Notes under the pieces: generated by a model
What the model saw: only the letters and a program-made list of their open reading frames with translations
Databases searched by the model: none
What the model was told of the DNA's origin: nothing
Shown: piece by piece, positions 20,149 to 27,739 of the stretch
Layout of the letters: the number at the start of each line of letters is the position of its first letter
Numbering within the stretch: position 1 is the stretch's first letter
Made by a program: the position numbers and the translations under genes
Source of the DNA: Vibrio penaeicida
Lineage (GTDB): Bacteria; Pseudomonadota; Gammaproteobacteria; Enterobacterales; Vibrionaceae
Length of the DNA: 64,000 bases
NCBI RefSeq assembly: GCF_030689305.1
Contig: NZ_JAUYVM010000004.1
Span: 186,001-250,000, forward strand
Reading direction: 5' to 3'

Positions 20149-20249
20149 CTTAAGAGTTTTATTTCAGCTTGACTGCGAAGTGTTAAAACTTGATGACAAA
20201 AAGTGGGTGTTGTTTAGGTAGTTTGGGCAAAGTTATTTATAAATTGAGC

Positions 20250-20888
20250 CTAACGATGCCATTCAAGTATGGAGTAGAGGTGTATGTATTTAAGAATCGC
20301 GTCTTTGGTGTTGGGTTTTCTTAGAGGATGCGCAAAGCTAAGGTAACAAGGGCGAATAGAAAACCGCTGTTCCAGTTCTTTATAGATCGAACTCTCAGAT
20401 TTCCATAACAAGACGCCTTGCTCTTTGTACTCTCCTTCGTTCTTCGGAAGTTCAGTATTCCACCAACTTAATATCTCACGGCTCCATTTTCCCCGAGTAA
20501 ACCAGTGATCGGCAATAACAACTAATAGATCATTCGGTTGTATGGCGTACCCATATTCAGCTTGCCATTGATTTATGTCTCTTAGCATATTTTCCCGGCA
20601 GCTTTTACTTGCACTCATTAAGTGGTGGCTATGCACCCAAACAGTCCCGATGTCTGAGGATACGCGGAAATGGAAAGGCTGGTCAGGAACCGGAAGGCTT
20701 TCTATGGATTCGAAGTAGTTTGGGTGATCATATTCTGTAAACTTGCTAGCCATTCTGCGAGCAAACGCTAAACCGAGATGATGCTCACTCATGCCACGAT
20801 TATGCACAGTTGGGTAATGGCTTTCGCATAATTTCAGGCAGTCTTCCTGAAAATCAATCAATCCTTGAATGACTAAATCTTTTAACAA
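20250..20888 (-). CDS. conserved hypothetical protein, function unknown
   Basis: A 212-residue soluble protein I do not recognise. It is rich in His, Trp and Tyr (SEHHLGLAFARRM, VWVHSHHLMSASK, ADHWFTRGKWSREILSWW) with no signal peptide or membrane segment. The TTG start at 20888 is supported by AGGAGAG about 7 bases upstream. It lies 38 bases downstream of msrQ on the same strand and could be cotranscribed with msrPQ. No catalytic motif can be claimed. Confidence 0.7.
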   Translation of the reverse strand: MLKDLVIQGLIDFQEDCLKLCESHYPTVHNRGMSEHHLGLAFARRMASKFTEYDHPNYFESIESLPVPDQPFHFRVSSDIGTVWVHSHHLMSASKSCRENMLRDINQWQAEYGYAIQPNDLLVVIADHWFTRGKWSREILSWWNTELPKNEGEYKEQGVLLWKSESSIYKELEQRFSIRPCYLSFAHPLRKPNTKDAILKYIHLYSILEWHR

Positions 20889-20926
20889 ACAGAGCTCTCC
20901 TAGTGCAAGGAGAACTCAAAGACTCC

Positions 20927-21526
20927 TTACTTTACTAACCAACGTTTTACTTTATCTTTTCTAAATAATAGTAGTAAAAATGAAGATGTTAGATATAAAA
21001 CGGGTTCTATACCTACAGATTTAACAGACCAAAGATAATGGATTGGTATAAGCAAGACTGCGATATAGACCCAATTATGCAAAGCTTGCCACCTTTTTTT
21101 TAACTTTCTTTGCGCTTGTTTCGTTGATGTAACTGTAAGAAGCAAAAGGATAATCCAGCTAAGTGCCCCAATTATGAGGTATGGGCGAGTTATGATTTCA
21201 TCGAGTATCAAAAGCCATTGGTAGCCGAGATCCAACGAAACATAAGCTAAAAGATGCAAAGCGGCCCACATAAAGACAAATAAACCAAGTAAACGCCTTG
21301 TTCTGATTAGCTGCCCGATTTTTAACCATCGAACAAGAGGGGTAATAAGCATGGTGGCAATTAAGGTATTCAGTGCAGCCTTACCTGTAAAATGAATGAT
21401 TTCATCTACTGGTTCTGCACCAAGGTGTCCATTGGTTGCAGCCATGAACAACCAAAGGAGTGAAAACCACTGAACAACATGAATGAGTGCTTTGGTCACA
21501 ATGATGTGTGTGTTGCTCAGTGTCAT
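20927..21526 (-). CDS. msrQ: MsrQ, haem-binding membrane subunit of the periplasmic methionine sulfoxide reductase
   Basis: A 199-residue protein with about five or six membrane segments of the ferric-reductase-like type. Conserved positions include IIHFTGKAALNTLIATMLITPL, LRLGLFVFMWAALHLLAYVSLDL-like helices with the haem-ligand His, and LHNWVYIAVLLIPIHYLW. MsrQ passes electrons from the inner membrane to MsrP. Its start overlaps the msrP stop by one base (TAATG on the minus strand), confirming the pair. Confidence 0.92.
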   Translation of the reverse strand: MTLSNTHIIVTKALIHVVQWFSLLWLFMAATNGHLGAEPVDEIIHFTGKAALNTLIATMLITPLVRWLKIGQLIRTRRLLGLFVFMWAALHLLAYVSLDLGYQWLLILDEIITRPYLIIGALSWIILLLLTVTSTKQAQRKLKKRWQALHNWVYIAVLLIPIHYLWSVKSVGIEPVLYLTSSFLLLLFRKDKVKRWLVK

Positions 21527-22542
21527 TAATAATTCCTGTTCAAGTCGAGACCAGTATAGAGTTTGGCTACTTCATCCTCATAACCATTGAACATCAACGT
21601 ATCCTGCCTTGAAGAACTAAAAATAGTGCCTTCGCCAATGAACCTTTCTGACGCTTGGCTCCAACGAGGGTGGTCCACTTGTGGATTTACATTGGCATAA
21701 AAGCCATATTCATGGGCTGCGAGTTGATTCCATGTTGTTGGGGGTTGATGCTCGGTTAATACGATTTTTACAATAGATTTAATACTCTTAAAACCGTACT
21801 TCCAAGGCACCATTAGACGCAGCGGCGCGCCGTTTTGAGGCGCAAGGGTTTTGCCATAAAGTCCAACAGACATAATAGCCAATGGGTGCATCGCTTCTTG
21901 AATTGTTAAGCCTTCAACGTAAGGGTAGTTAATTCCCCCTCCGACGCGTCTGGACTTTTGACCAGGCATTCTTTCAGGGTCGTAAAGTGTTTGGAAAGCG
22001 ACGTATTTTGCATTCCCCTTTGGTTTCGCTTTTTCAATTAACTTGCTAATCGGAAAACCAAGCCATGGAACGTTCATCGACCAAGCTTCAACACAACGAA
22101 ACCGGTAATACCGATCTTCGATTGCAAACTGATTTAAGATATCAGCAAAATCGATGGTGTAAGGTTCATGAACTTCACCACCGATTTCTATTTGCCAAGG
22201 ATCGGTCTTGAATCCTCTGGCATTTTCTGCTGGCTGGTGTTTTGCAGTACCAAATTCATAAAAGTTGTTGTAAGTCAGAATTTTTTCTTCAGGGGTGAGC
22301 GTAAGCGTACGATTTTTGTATTTTGATGGTACAGACTTCAGAGGTTTGCGGGGATCGACAATGGCTTCCGCCTCTTTTGACTTAAATACATCAAAAATAC
22401 CAGCATTAGCTGTCCCAGCTATTGGTGCTGTGGCAGCAAGAATCCCTAGTTTCTTTAGGACTTGGCGGCGATCGTCATAGACAGTTTCAGATGTAATGTC
22501 ATTGTCTTTTAACTGCCATGATTTTGCGATCCGGATTAGCAT
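21526..22542 (-). CDS. msrP: MsrP, Tat-exported molybdopterin methionine sulfoxide reductase
   Basis: A 338-residue catalytic subunit that repairs oxidised methionines in periplasmic proteins. The N-terminus carries a twin-arginine motif ([11 protein letters not shown]) and a hydrophobic stretch ending TANA, as expected for a folded molybdenum enzyme. [20 protein letters not shown] contains the Cys that ligates molybdenum, and [15 protein letters not shown] is typical of the sulfite-oxidase fold. The ATG at 22542 has AGGAG 7 bases upstream; the longer frame from 22566 is not needed. Confidence 0.95.
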   Translation of the reverse strand: MLIRIAKSWQLKDNDITSETVYDDRRQVLKKLGILAATAPIAGTANAGIFDVFKSKEAEAIVDPRKPLKSVPSKYKNRTLTLTPEEKILTYNNFYEFGTAKHQPAENARGFKTDPWQIEIGGEVHEPYTIDFADILNQFAIEDRYYRFRCVEAWSMNVPWLGFPISKLIEKAKPKGNAKYVAFQTLYDPERMPGQKSRRVGGGINYPYVEGLTIQEAMHPLAIMSVGLYGKTLAPQNGAPLRLMVPWKYGFKSIKSIVKIVLTEHQPPTTWNQLAAHEYGFYANVNPQVDHPRWSQASERFIGEGTIFSSSRQDTLMFNGYEDEVAKLYTGLDLNRNY

Positions 22543-22673
22543 AAGAAACTCCTGATTTTGGTACAATTCGTTGCGTATCTACCCAATACTGTTAGATATG
22601 AGGGTACTAATACTTTAGACCCTTTAAGGTAATAAAAACTTTCATTGCACAACCACCGAGAACTCATACGGCT

Positions 22674-22910
22674 ATGTCAGAGATAAAGATTGAAAGAAAG
22701 AAGAAGAACGAACTCGTAGAAGAGCTTCAAGAGTATTTACTAAACGAGCTGGATACCGAGGCAGGGCAATTTGAAGCAGAGTTTTTACTCGATTTTTTCA
22801 TTAGTAAAGCTGGACCAGCGATTTATAACCAAGCATTAACCGATGCAAGGACTGTTATTGAAAGGAAAGTTGCAGATATCGATGAAGAGTTGTATGGCAT
22901 TGAAAAATAA
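22674..22910 (+). CDS. DUF2164-family small protein
   Basis: A 78-residue highly charged, helical protein (IKIERKKKNELVEELQEYL, then FEAEFLLDFFISKAGPAIYNQALTDAR) matching the DUF2164 pattern: a cytoplasmic protein of unknown role in proteobacteria. It is divergent from msrP. The Shine-Dalgarno is weak. I see no operon partner. Confidence 0.75.
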   Translation: MSEIKIERKKKNELVEELQEYLLNELDTEAGQFEAEFLLDFFISKAGPAIYNQALTDARTVIERKVADIDEELYGIEK

Positions 22911-23070
22911 TAATTAAAAGCTGGATCGTTTCGTGTTTTTACACTGTAAATTTTTTGTCGACCATCTTCATTTCTAATAGTTCACCTCAAATTGTTCAAA
23001 TTTTTCGAATGAGTCAATCAGTTTGTACTACTTTTTGATAAGTGCTTTTTGGTAAATACTTCGTTGCACC

Positions 23071-23121
23071 TAACCAAGGTTGGGTAACACAAATGCAAAC
23101 ATAACCCACACAGTTGGGTAA
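23071..23121. promoter_or_regulatory. repeated TTGGGTAA motif with inverted partners before yceJ
   Basis: TTGGGTAA occurs at 23080-23087 and 23114-23121, each preceded by an inverted AACC-type arm (AACCAAGGTTGG, ACCCACACAGTGGG-like). The copies are 34 bp apart and end four bases before the yceJ start. They could form operator sites or a leader hairpin. No known regulator is assigned. Confidence 0.35.
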
Positions 23122-23124
23122 ATA

Positions 23125-23682
23125 ATGATAATGAGTAACATAATGAGCAACATTCCAAAAAACTATTCGCTTACTGCAAGAGTCGTACACTGGGTTTCTG
23201 CACTTTCAGTCTTTGGACTGTTTGGTGTTGGTTTATGGATGGTTGACCTAACTTACTATAGTGAGTGGTATAAAACGGCACCGTATTGGCACAAATCAAT
23301 TGGTTTGATTTTGGCTTTGGTAACGCTGTTTCGCTTGGTTTGGAAACATTTGAGTGCTCACCCTTCTATTGAAGGCAAAGCATACGAGGTTTTGGCGGCG
23401 AAGTTAGCTCATATTGCGATGTACTTATTGTTGTTTACATTGTTTACATCAGGCTATTTGATCTCAACGGCAGATGGTCGTGGGATAGAAGTATTCGATT
23501 GGTTCGTTGTACCCTCGATGGGGGAATTATTTGCCAATCAACCTGACATTGCAGGAACGATCCATTATTACGCGGCTTTCGCTTTAATAGGATTGGTGGC
23601 AATTCACGCTGCGGCTGCACTTAAACATCACTTCATCGACAAAGATGACACGCTACGCAAAATGATAGGAGTTTCAAAATGA
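23125..23682 (+). CDS. yceJ: cytochrome b561-family membrane protein (YceJ-like)
   Basis: A 185-residue four-helix b-type cytochrome. Haem-ligand histidines are visible in TARVVHWVSALSVFG, YWHKSIGLILALVTLFRLVWK, LAHIAMYLLLFTLFTSGYL and IHYYAAFALIGLVAIHAAAALKHH. It probably transfers electrons from the quinone pool. It overlaps yceI by four bases (ATGA), the same pairing as yceJ-yceI in E. coli. Several in-frame ATGs occur within the first seven codons, so the exact start is uncertain. Confidence 0.9.
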   Translation: MIMSNIMSNIPKNYSLTARVVHWVSALSVFGLFGVGLWMVDLTYYSEWYKTAPYWHKSIGLILALVTLFRLVWKHLSAHPSIEGKAYEVLAAKLAHIAMYLLLFTLFTSGYLISTADGRGIEVFDWFVVPSMGELFANQPDIAGTIHYYAAFALIGLVAIHAAAALKHHFIDKDDTLRKMIGVSK

Positions 23683-24248
23683 AAAAATCGATTTTCGTCA
23701 CAGGGCTAGCTTTAGCAATGGCTTTGCCATTCGGTGCAAGCGCAGCGGATTACAATATTGATACTAAAGGCGCACACGCCTCCGTAAACTTCAAAGTTCC
23801 GCATCTTGGTTACAGCTTTATCCAAGGTCGCTTTAACACTTTCAGCGGTGATTTTTCATACGATGCAAACAACGTTTCTGCGTCTAAAGTTAACGTTGTG
23901 ATCGACACTACAAGCTTAGATTCAAACCACGCGGAGCGCGATAAGCATTTACGTAGCTCTGATTTTATTAACACTGGTAAGTTTTCTCAAGCGTCTTTCA
24001 AAAGCACGAAAGTGACGGATAAAGGCAACGGCAAAATGGCGATTGAAGGTGAATTGACACTTCATGGTGTAACAAATCCAATCACTATCGATGCTGACTT
24101 CATTGGAGAAGGTAAAGACCCGTGGGGCGGTTACCGTGCAGGTTTTGTTGGTACAACTCGCCTAGAGCTTAAAGATTTCGACATCGCGGTAATGGGTGCG
24201 TCTAGCTACGTAGACCTAGAACTTCATGTTGAAGGCATTCGTAAGTAA
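23679..24248 (+). CDS. yceI: YceI-family periplasmic lipid-binding protein
   Basis: A 189-residue protein with a clear signal peptide (MKKSIFVTGLALAMALPFGASA, mature ADYNID). DTKGAHASVNFKVPHLGYSF and HLRSSDFINTGKFSQASFKS are the hallmark blocks of the YceI lipocalin-like beta-barrel, which binds isoprenoid or polyisoprenoid lipids. It is coupled to the cytochrome b561 gene. A strong hairpin terminator follows. Confidence 0.95.
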   Translation: MKKSIFVTGLALAMALPFGASAADYNIDTKGAHASVNFKVPHLGYSFIQGRFNTFSGDFSYDANNVSASKVNVVIDTTSLDSNHAERDKHLRSSDFINTGKFSQASFKSTKVTDKGNGKMAIEGELTLHGVTNPITIDADFIGEGKDPWGGYRAGFVGTTRLELKDFDIAVMGASSYVDLELHVEGIRK

Positions 24249-24271
24249 TTAAATCGCTTCGAATAAAATTT

Positions 24272-24312
24272 ATGCCCCCATTAGATTAGTTGCTAATGGG
24301 GGCATTGTTTTA
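24272..24312. terminator. bidirectional Rho-independent terminator between yceI and the FocA-CBS gene
   Basis: A 13-bp perfect stem ATGCCCCCATTAG/CTAATGGGGGCAT (24272-24284, 24293-24305) is followed by TTGTTTT on the plus strand. On the minus strand the tail is ATAAATTTTATTC. It serves both convergent genes. Confidence 0.88.
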
Positions 24313-24351
24313 GGTGTATCTTTCTATATTTCTTTCTGAGCGGATCATAAT

Positions 24352-25800
24352 TTAAGCAATTTCTAAGCGTGATTCTTGCGTTTCCTCTCGCTCACCGTAA
24401 ACCGTTCTAAGAGCTTGCATGACGTCCATCCGTGTAACGGTACCTATGAATTTATCGCCTTCAAGAATAGGGTAGCACTTAGGCTTGTTCACTTTCATCG
24501 CTTTTGCACGCTCTTCCAATGAAAGACTGCTGAAGCTGGTAGCAATACCCATACTCGTCGTCGGATAAAGCTGATTTTTATCAATACAAACGTACTCTGC
24601 TACGTTAATAAGCGAATCACTTGCGTCTAATGCGAGTACGTCTCTCGTCATCAAATCCACAACCTTTTGATCTTTCGCTGGAATGTAGTCTTGGCACCAT
24701 AAATCAACCAATACATCGTGTATTGAAAAATAGCCTACGAGCCTTTCATTTTTATCAGTAACAGCAGCGCCTTGAAGACCAGAATCAAGCAGTATATCGA
24801 CAGCGTCTGCTGTTGGCATATCCGCTGGAAGCGAAATAGAAGGAAGGGTAATGAGTTCTTTTACTGTTACGTTACTGTTCATAGTGGAATCCTTAAGCGA
24901 AGACGTTGTTTGTGTTGTTGTAATGGGATGAATTTGGGCGGCTTTTAGCTGTGGTCTTGTGTAAATAGACCAATTTGTAAGCCCGACAAGTACCGCTCCT
25001 CCGACAATGTTGCCAAGAGTGACGGGAATTAGGTTTGCAGTGATGAATTGAGCCCAATTCAAATCGGCGTAATGTCCTGGTGTAACACCTACTTGAGTCC
25101 AAAACTCCGGCGAAGCGAATGCTTTAATAGCCATACCAAGTGGCACCATAAACATGTTGGCTACGCTATGCTCAAACCCGCTGCTAACAAACATGGCAAC
25201 AGGAAGAACGAGCATGGCTGCTTTGGTTGCCGCATTAGTCGCGCAAAATGAAAGCCAAATAGCCAAGCAAACTAAAAGATTACAAAGAACACCGAGAGAG
25301 AAAGCTTGTAGCGGTGTATGGTGAACTTTGTGTTGAGCAATATTCAGCGCATTAAGTCCCCATTGACCGTGATCGAGCTGATATAAACCAGCGGCAGCAA
25401 CCAATCCGAGTAAAAACATCGCGCCAAGAAAATTGCCGATGTAAACCTTGCCCCAAGTCGCAAGCATTTTACTTACTGATATTTGCTTGTTCGCTAATGC
25501 AATGGCAGATAGTACCGAGCTGGTAAACAGTTCGCCTCCACCAAGTACAATGAGTATTAAACCGAGGCTGAATGCGATTCCGCCTGCTAGCCTGCTCAAC
25601 CCCCAAGCAGCGCCTTCGCTGCCCGTTGTCACCGTTATATAAAATAGAAAAGCCAGCCCGATGAAAGCGCCTGCCATCATGGCAAGATAAATCGTTGTGC
25701 TAGTGGATTTAGCCGTTTTGTTTAGGGCGTATTTTTCCGCTTCTCCCATCATTTCTGGTGGAGTATTTATGGGTTTGTTTAAAGAGTTAGGTGCATGCAT
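24352..25800 (-). CDS. formate/nitrite-family channel (FocA-like) fused to two CBS domains
   Basis: A 482-residue protein. Residues about 15-285 are a FNT channel: GGGELFTSSVL, GNFLGAMFLLGL, LSFCATNAATKAAMLVLPVAMFVSSGFEHSVANMF and ANLIPVTLGNIVGGAVLVG are family blocks for formate, nitrite or related monovalent anions, including the central FEHS-VANMF histidine. After a hydrophilic linker (about 290-315) come two CBS repeats (ISLPADMPTADAVDILLDSGLQGAAVTD..., CYPILEGDKFIGTVTRMDVM). CBS pairs usually bind adenine nucleotides, so gating by energy charge is inferred. AGGAG precedes the ATG. Usual FNT proteins are about 280 residues without CBS. Confidence 0.9.
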   Translation of the reverse strand: MHAPNSLNKPINTPPEMMGEAEKYALNKTAKSTSTTIYLAMMAGAFIGLAFLFYITVTTGSEGAAWGLSRLAGGIAFSLGLILIVLGGGELFTSSVLSAIALANKQISVSKMLATWGKVYIGNFLGAMFLLGLVAAAGLYQLDHGQWGLNALNIAQHKVHHTPLQAFSLGVLCNLLVCLAIWLSFCATNAATKAAMLVLPVAMFVSSGFEHSVANMFMVPLGMAIKAFASPEFWTQVGVTPGHYADLNWAQFITANLIPVTLGNIVGGAVLVGLTNWSIYTRPQLKAAQIHPITTTQTTSSLKDSTMNSNVTVKELITLPSISLPADMPTADAVDILLDSGLQGAAVTDKNERLVGYFSIHDVLVDLWCQDYIPAKDQKVVDLMTRDVLALDASDSLINVAEYVCIDKNQLYPTTSMGIATSFSSLSLEERAKAMKVNKPKCYPILEGDKFIGTVTRMDVMQALRTVYGEREETQESRLEIA

Positions 25801-25904
25801 ATTTGCTCCTTAGACTCGTGTTCATGGCGTGTTCTCCTATATGGCTTCATGCGGTCATTGCATGGCTCACATCCAGAATAGGGAGATTGGTTAGCAGATA
25901 AAAA

Positions 25905-25918
25905 TTGATAATTTTCAA
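25905..25918. promoter_or_regulatory. FNR-like box upstream of the FocA-CBS gene
   Basis: TTGAT-AATT-TTCAA matches the FNR consensus TTGAT-N4-ATCAA at 9 of 10 positions, 105 bases before the channel start codon. Anaerobic control of a formate/nitrite channel would be sensible. Confidence 0.45.
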
Positions 25919-25922
25919 GATC

Positions 25923-25943
25923 CTTATCAGTTTTATTGATAAG
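25923..25943. promoter_or_regulatory. LysR-type (T-N11-A) operator in the FocA-CBS/lysR divergent region
   Basis: CTTATCA-N7-TGATAAG is a perfect 7-bp inverted repeat containing ATC-N9-GAT, the usual LysR recognition geometry. It sits between the channel gene and the divergently transcribed LysR gene at 26053, its likely binder by inference. Confidence 0.6.
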
Positions 25944-26052
25944 AGTTTAGATGCATGTAAAATGACCAAAAAGAAGAAACCCCAGTGCCCTCTAGTTCTG
26001 AATACTTTCTATTGAGGTCATATGGGGTGATAAGAATTTCAAAAGGAAATTT

Positions 26053-26958
26053 ATGCGTTACTCACTAAAACAGTTGGCAGTCTTTGATGCAGTAGCAGAC
26101 ACCGGAAGTGTTAGCCAAGCTGCAGATCATCTTTCATTAACCCAATCCGCAACAAGCATGTCTCTAGCTCAACTTGAAAAAATGCTCGGTCGTCCTTTGT
26201 TTGAGAGACAAGGTAAAAGAATGATGCTGACGCATTGGGGAACTTGGCTTCGACCTAAAGCAAAAAAGCTTTTACAAGATGCACAACAGATAGAACTGGG
26301 CTTTTTTGACCAGCATTTATTAAGTGGTGAGATTCGTTTGTGTGCGAGTCAAACACCTGCGGAACATTTAGTCCCAGACCTTATCAGTATTATTGATAAC
26401 GACTTCCCTGAGATGCGAATATCACTCAAAGTAAAAAGTACACGTAGTGTTATTGAAGGTGTGTTGGATTACAAATACGACTTAGGCGTGATAGAAGGGC
26501 GCTGCGACGACAATAGAATCCATCAAGAAGTTTGGTGCCGAGACCACTTGACCGTTGTAGCTGCAGCCCATCACCCCTTTGCTCAACGAGATAGAGTCAG
26601 CCTGGCACAACTTGAACAGGCGAAATGGGTTCTGCGAGAGCATGGGTCGGGCACTCGAAAAGTTTTTGATAGTAACATTCACAATTTAATTGCCGATTTA
26701 GACGTATGGCGTGAATACGAACACGTACCTGTATTGCGAAGCATGGTGGCAAACGGTCCTTACCTCACTTGTCTTCCTTATCTAGACGTTGAGCGGTTCA
26801 TAGAATCCGGTCAATTGGTCGCGCTCAATGTACCTGAACTCAAGATGGAAAGAACACTGTCCTTTGTTTGGCGGGCAGACATGGTTGAAAACCCACTTCT
26901 GGATTGTATTAAGAGAGAAGGTCTTCGCATGATGAAGAATAAACCTTCATTTTTGTAG
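26053..26958 (+). CDS. LysR-family transcriptional regulator (YeiE/CysB-like)
   Basis: A 301-residue LTTR. The N-terminal helix-turn-helix is LKQLAVFDAVADTGSVSQAADHLSLTQSATSMSLAQLEKMLG; the effector-binding domain starts near residue 90 with LSGEIRLCASQTPAEHLVPDLI. It resembles the YeiE/CbbR branch. AAAGGAAA precedes the ATG. It is divergent from the FocA-CBS gene with a LysR-type box between them, so autoregulation and control of that channel are inferred. A terminator follows at 27031. Confidence 0.92.
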   Translation: MRYSLKQLAVFDAVADTGSVSQAADHLSLTQSATSMSLAQLEKMLGRPLFERQGKRMMLTHWGTWLRPKAKKLLQDAQQIELGFFDQHLLSGEIRLCASQTPAEHLVPDLISIIDNDFPEMRISLKVKSTRSVIEGVLDYKYDLGVIEGRCDDNRIHQEVWCRDHLTVVAAAHHPFAQRDRVSLAQLEQAKWVLREHGSGTRKVFDSNIHNLIADLDVWREYEHVPVLRSMVANGPYLTCLPYLDVERFIESGQLVALNVPELKMERTLSFVWRADMVENPLLDCIKREGLRMMKNKPSFL

Positions 26959-27268
26959 TGACGATACTTCAATGGCAACGGGGTAAGTTAGCGTTGAAAA
27001 AGGAAACGCTATATTGGGTATATTGATAAAGCGACCCGAGCGGTCGTTTTTCTAACTCTAATGCAGCTTCGTGGTTTACCGCCGGTGTTGTACACCGCAA
27101 AGCCGATTTCCATATAGGTTCACATGATAGCCGTCATCAATAAAATCGATTGCATTAACATTTCTATGTAATACACACCTCCCCGCTATATATAAATGTG
27201 AGTTGGATCGTATTCGATATTGCTCGGTTTATATAACATCTCTTTTTGACTGCAATACAGGTTTTTCA
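26959..27268. other. intergenic region between the lysR and DUF1097 genes
   Basis: About 310 bases without a supported gene. It contains the lysR terminator (27031-27053) and a second small inverted repeat CGGTGT-TGT-ACACCG (27083-27097) of unknown role. The remainder should contain the promoter of the DUF1097 gene. Confidence 0.5.
27031..27053 (+). terminator. Rho-independent terminator after the LysR gene
   Basis: CGACC-CGAGC-GGTCG stem (27032-27046 with short loop) runs into TTTTTCT. It lies about 75 bases after the lysR stop. Confidence 0.7.
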
Positions 27269-27739
27269 ATGAGTGTTCTATTCGCCATTGCACTTACAAC
27301 TGGCATTCTTTCTGGTATCTGGGGTTGGCTATCTGTCGCTTTAGGTTTACTAAGTTGGGCTGGTTTTCTTGGCTGTACGAGTTACTTTGCTTCCCCACAA
27401 GACGGTGCAAAAGGTCTTGGTGCTTCTCTTCTTACTAATTTATCTGGCGTATTCTGGGCGATGGTAATTATCACCTTATCAGACTATCTGAGCTTAGAAA
27501 TTACTGGTTACGCTGTCACGTCAATTGTTGCATTTTTTATGTGTATACAAGCTAAGAAAAGCTGGTTTGGCTATATTCCGGGCACGTTCATTGGTTGCTG
27601 TGCAACTTTCGCGGCAAATGGTAACTGGCAACTCGTTGTGCCATCACTCTTGTTGGGGGGAGTATTCGGTTATTTAATGAAAGCGAGCGGAGAGCGACTT
27701 CACCAATACCTAAACCTGACCAAGCAAGACGCCCACTAG
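27269..27739 (+). CDS. DUF1097-family inner-membrane protein (YcdZ-like)
   Basis: A 156-residue, strongly hydrophobic protein with about five membrane segments (VLFAIALTTGILSGIWGWLSVALGLLSWAGFLGC, LLTNLSGVFWAMVIITLSDYL, GYAVTSIVAFFMCIQ, LVVPSLLLGGVFGYLM). It matches the DUF1097 pattern; function unknown. The ATG at 27269 is preferred to 27203 because the upstream codons are not hydrophobic and extend beyond the family's length. It ends with a 3-base tail-to-tail overlap with the convergent nuclease gene. Confidence 0.82.
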   Translation: MSVLFAIALTTGILSGIWGWLSVALGLLSWAGFLGCTSYFASPQDGAKGLGASLLTNLSGVFWAMVIITLSDYLSLEITGYAVTSIVAFFMCIQAKKSWFGYIPGTFIGCCATFAANGNWQLVVPSLLLGGVFGYLMKASGERLHQYLNLTKQDAH

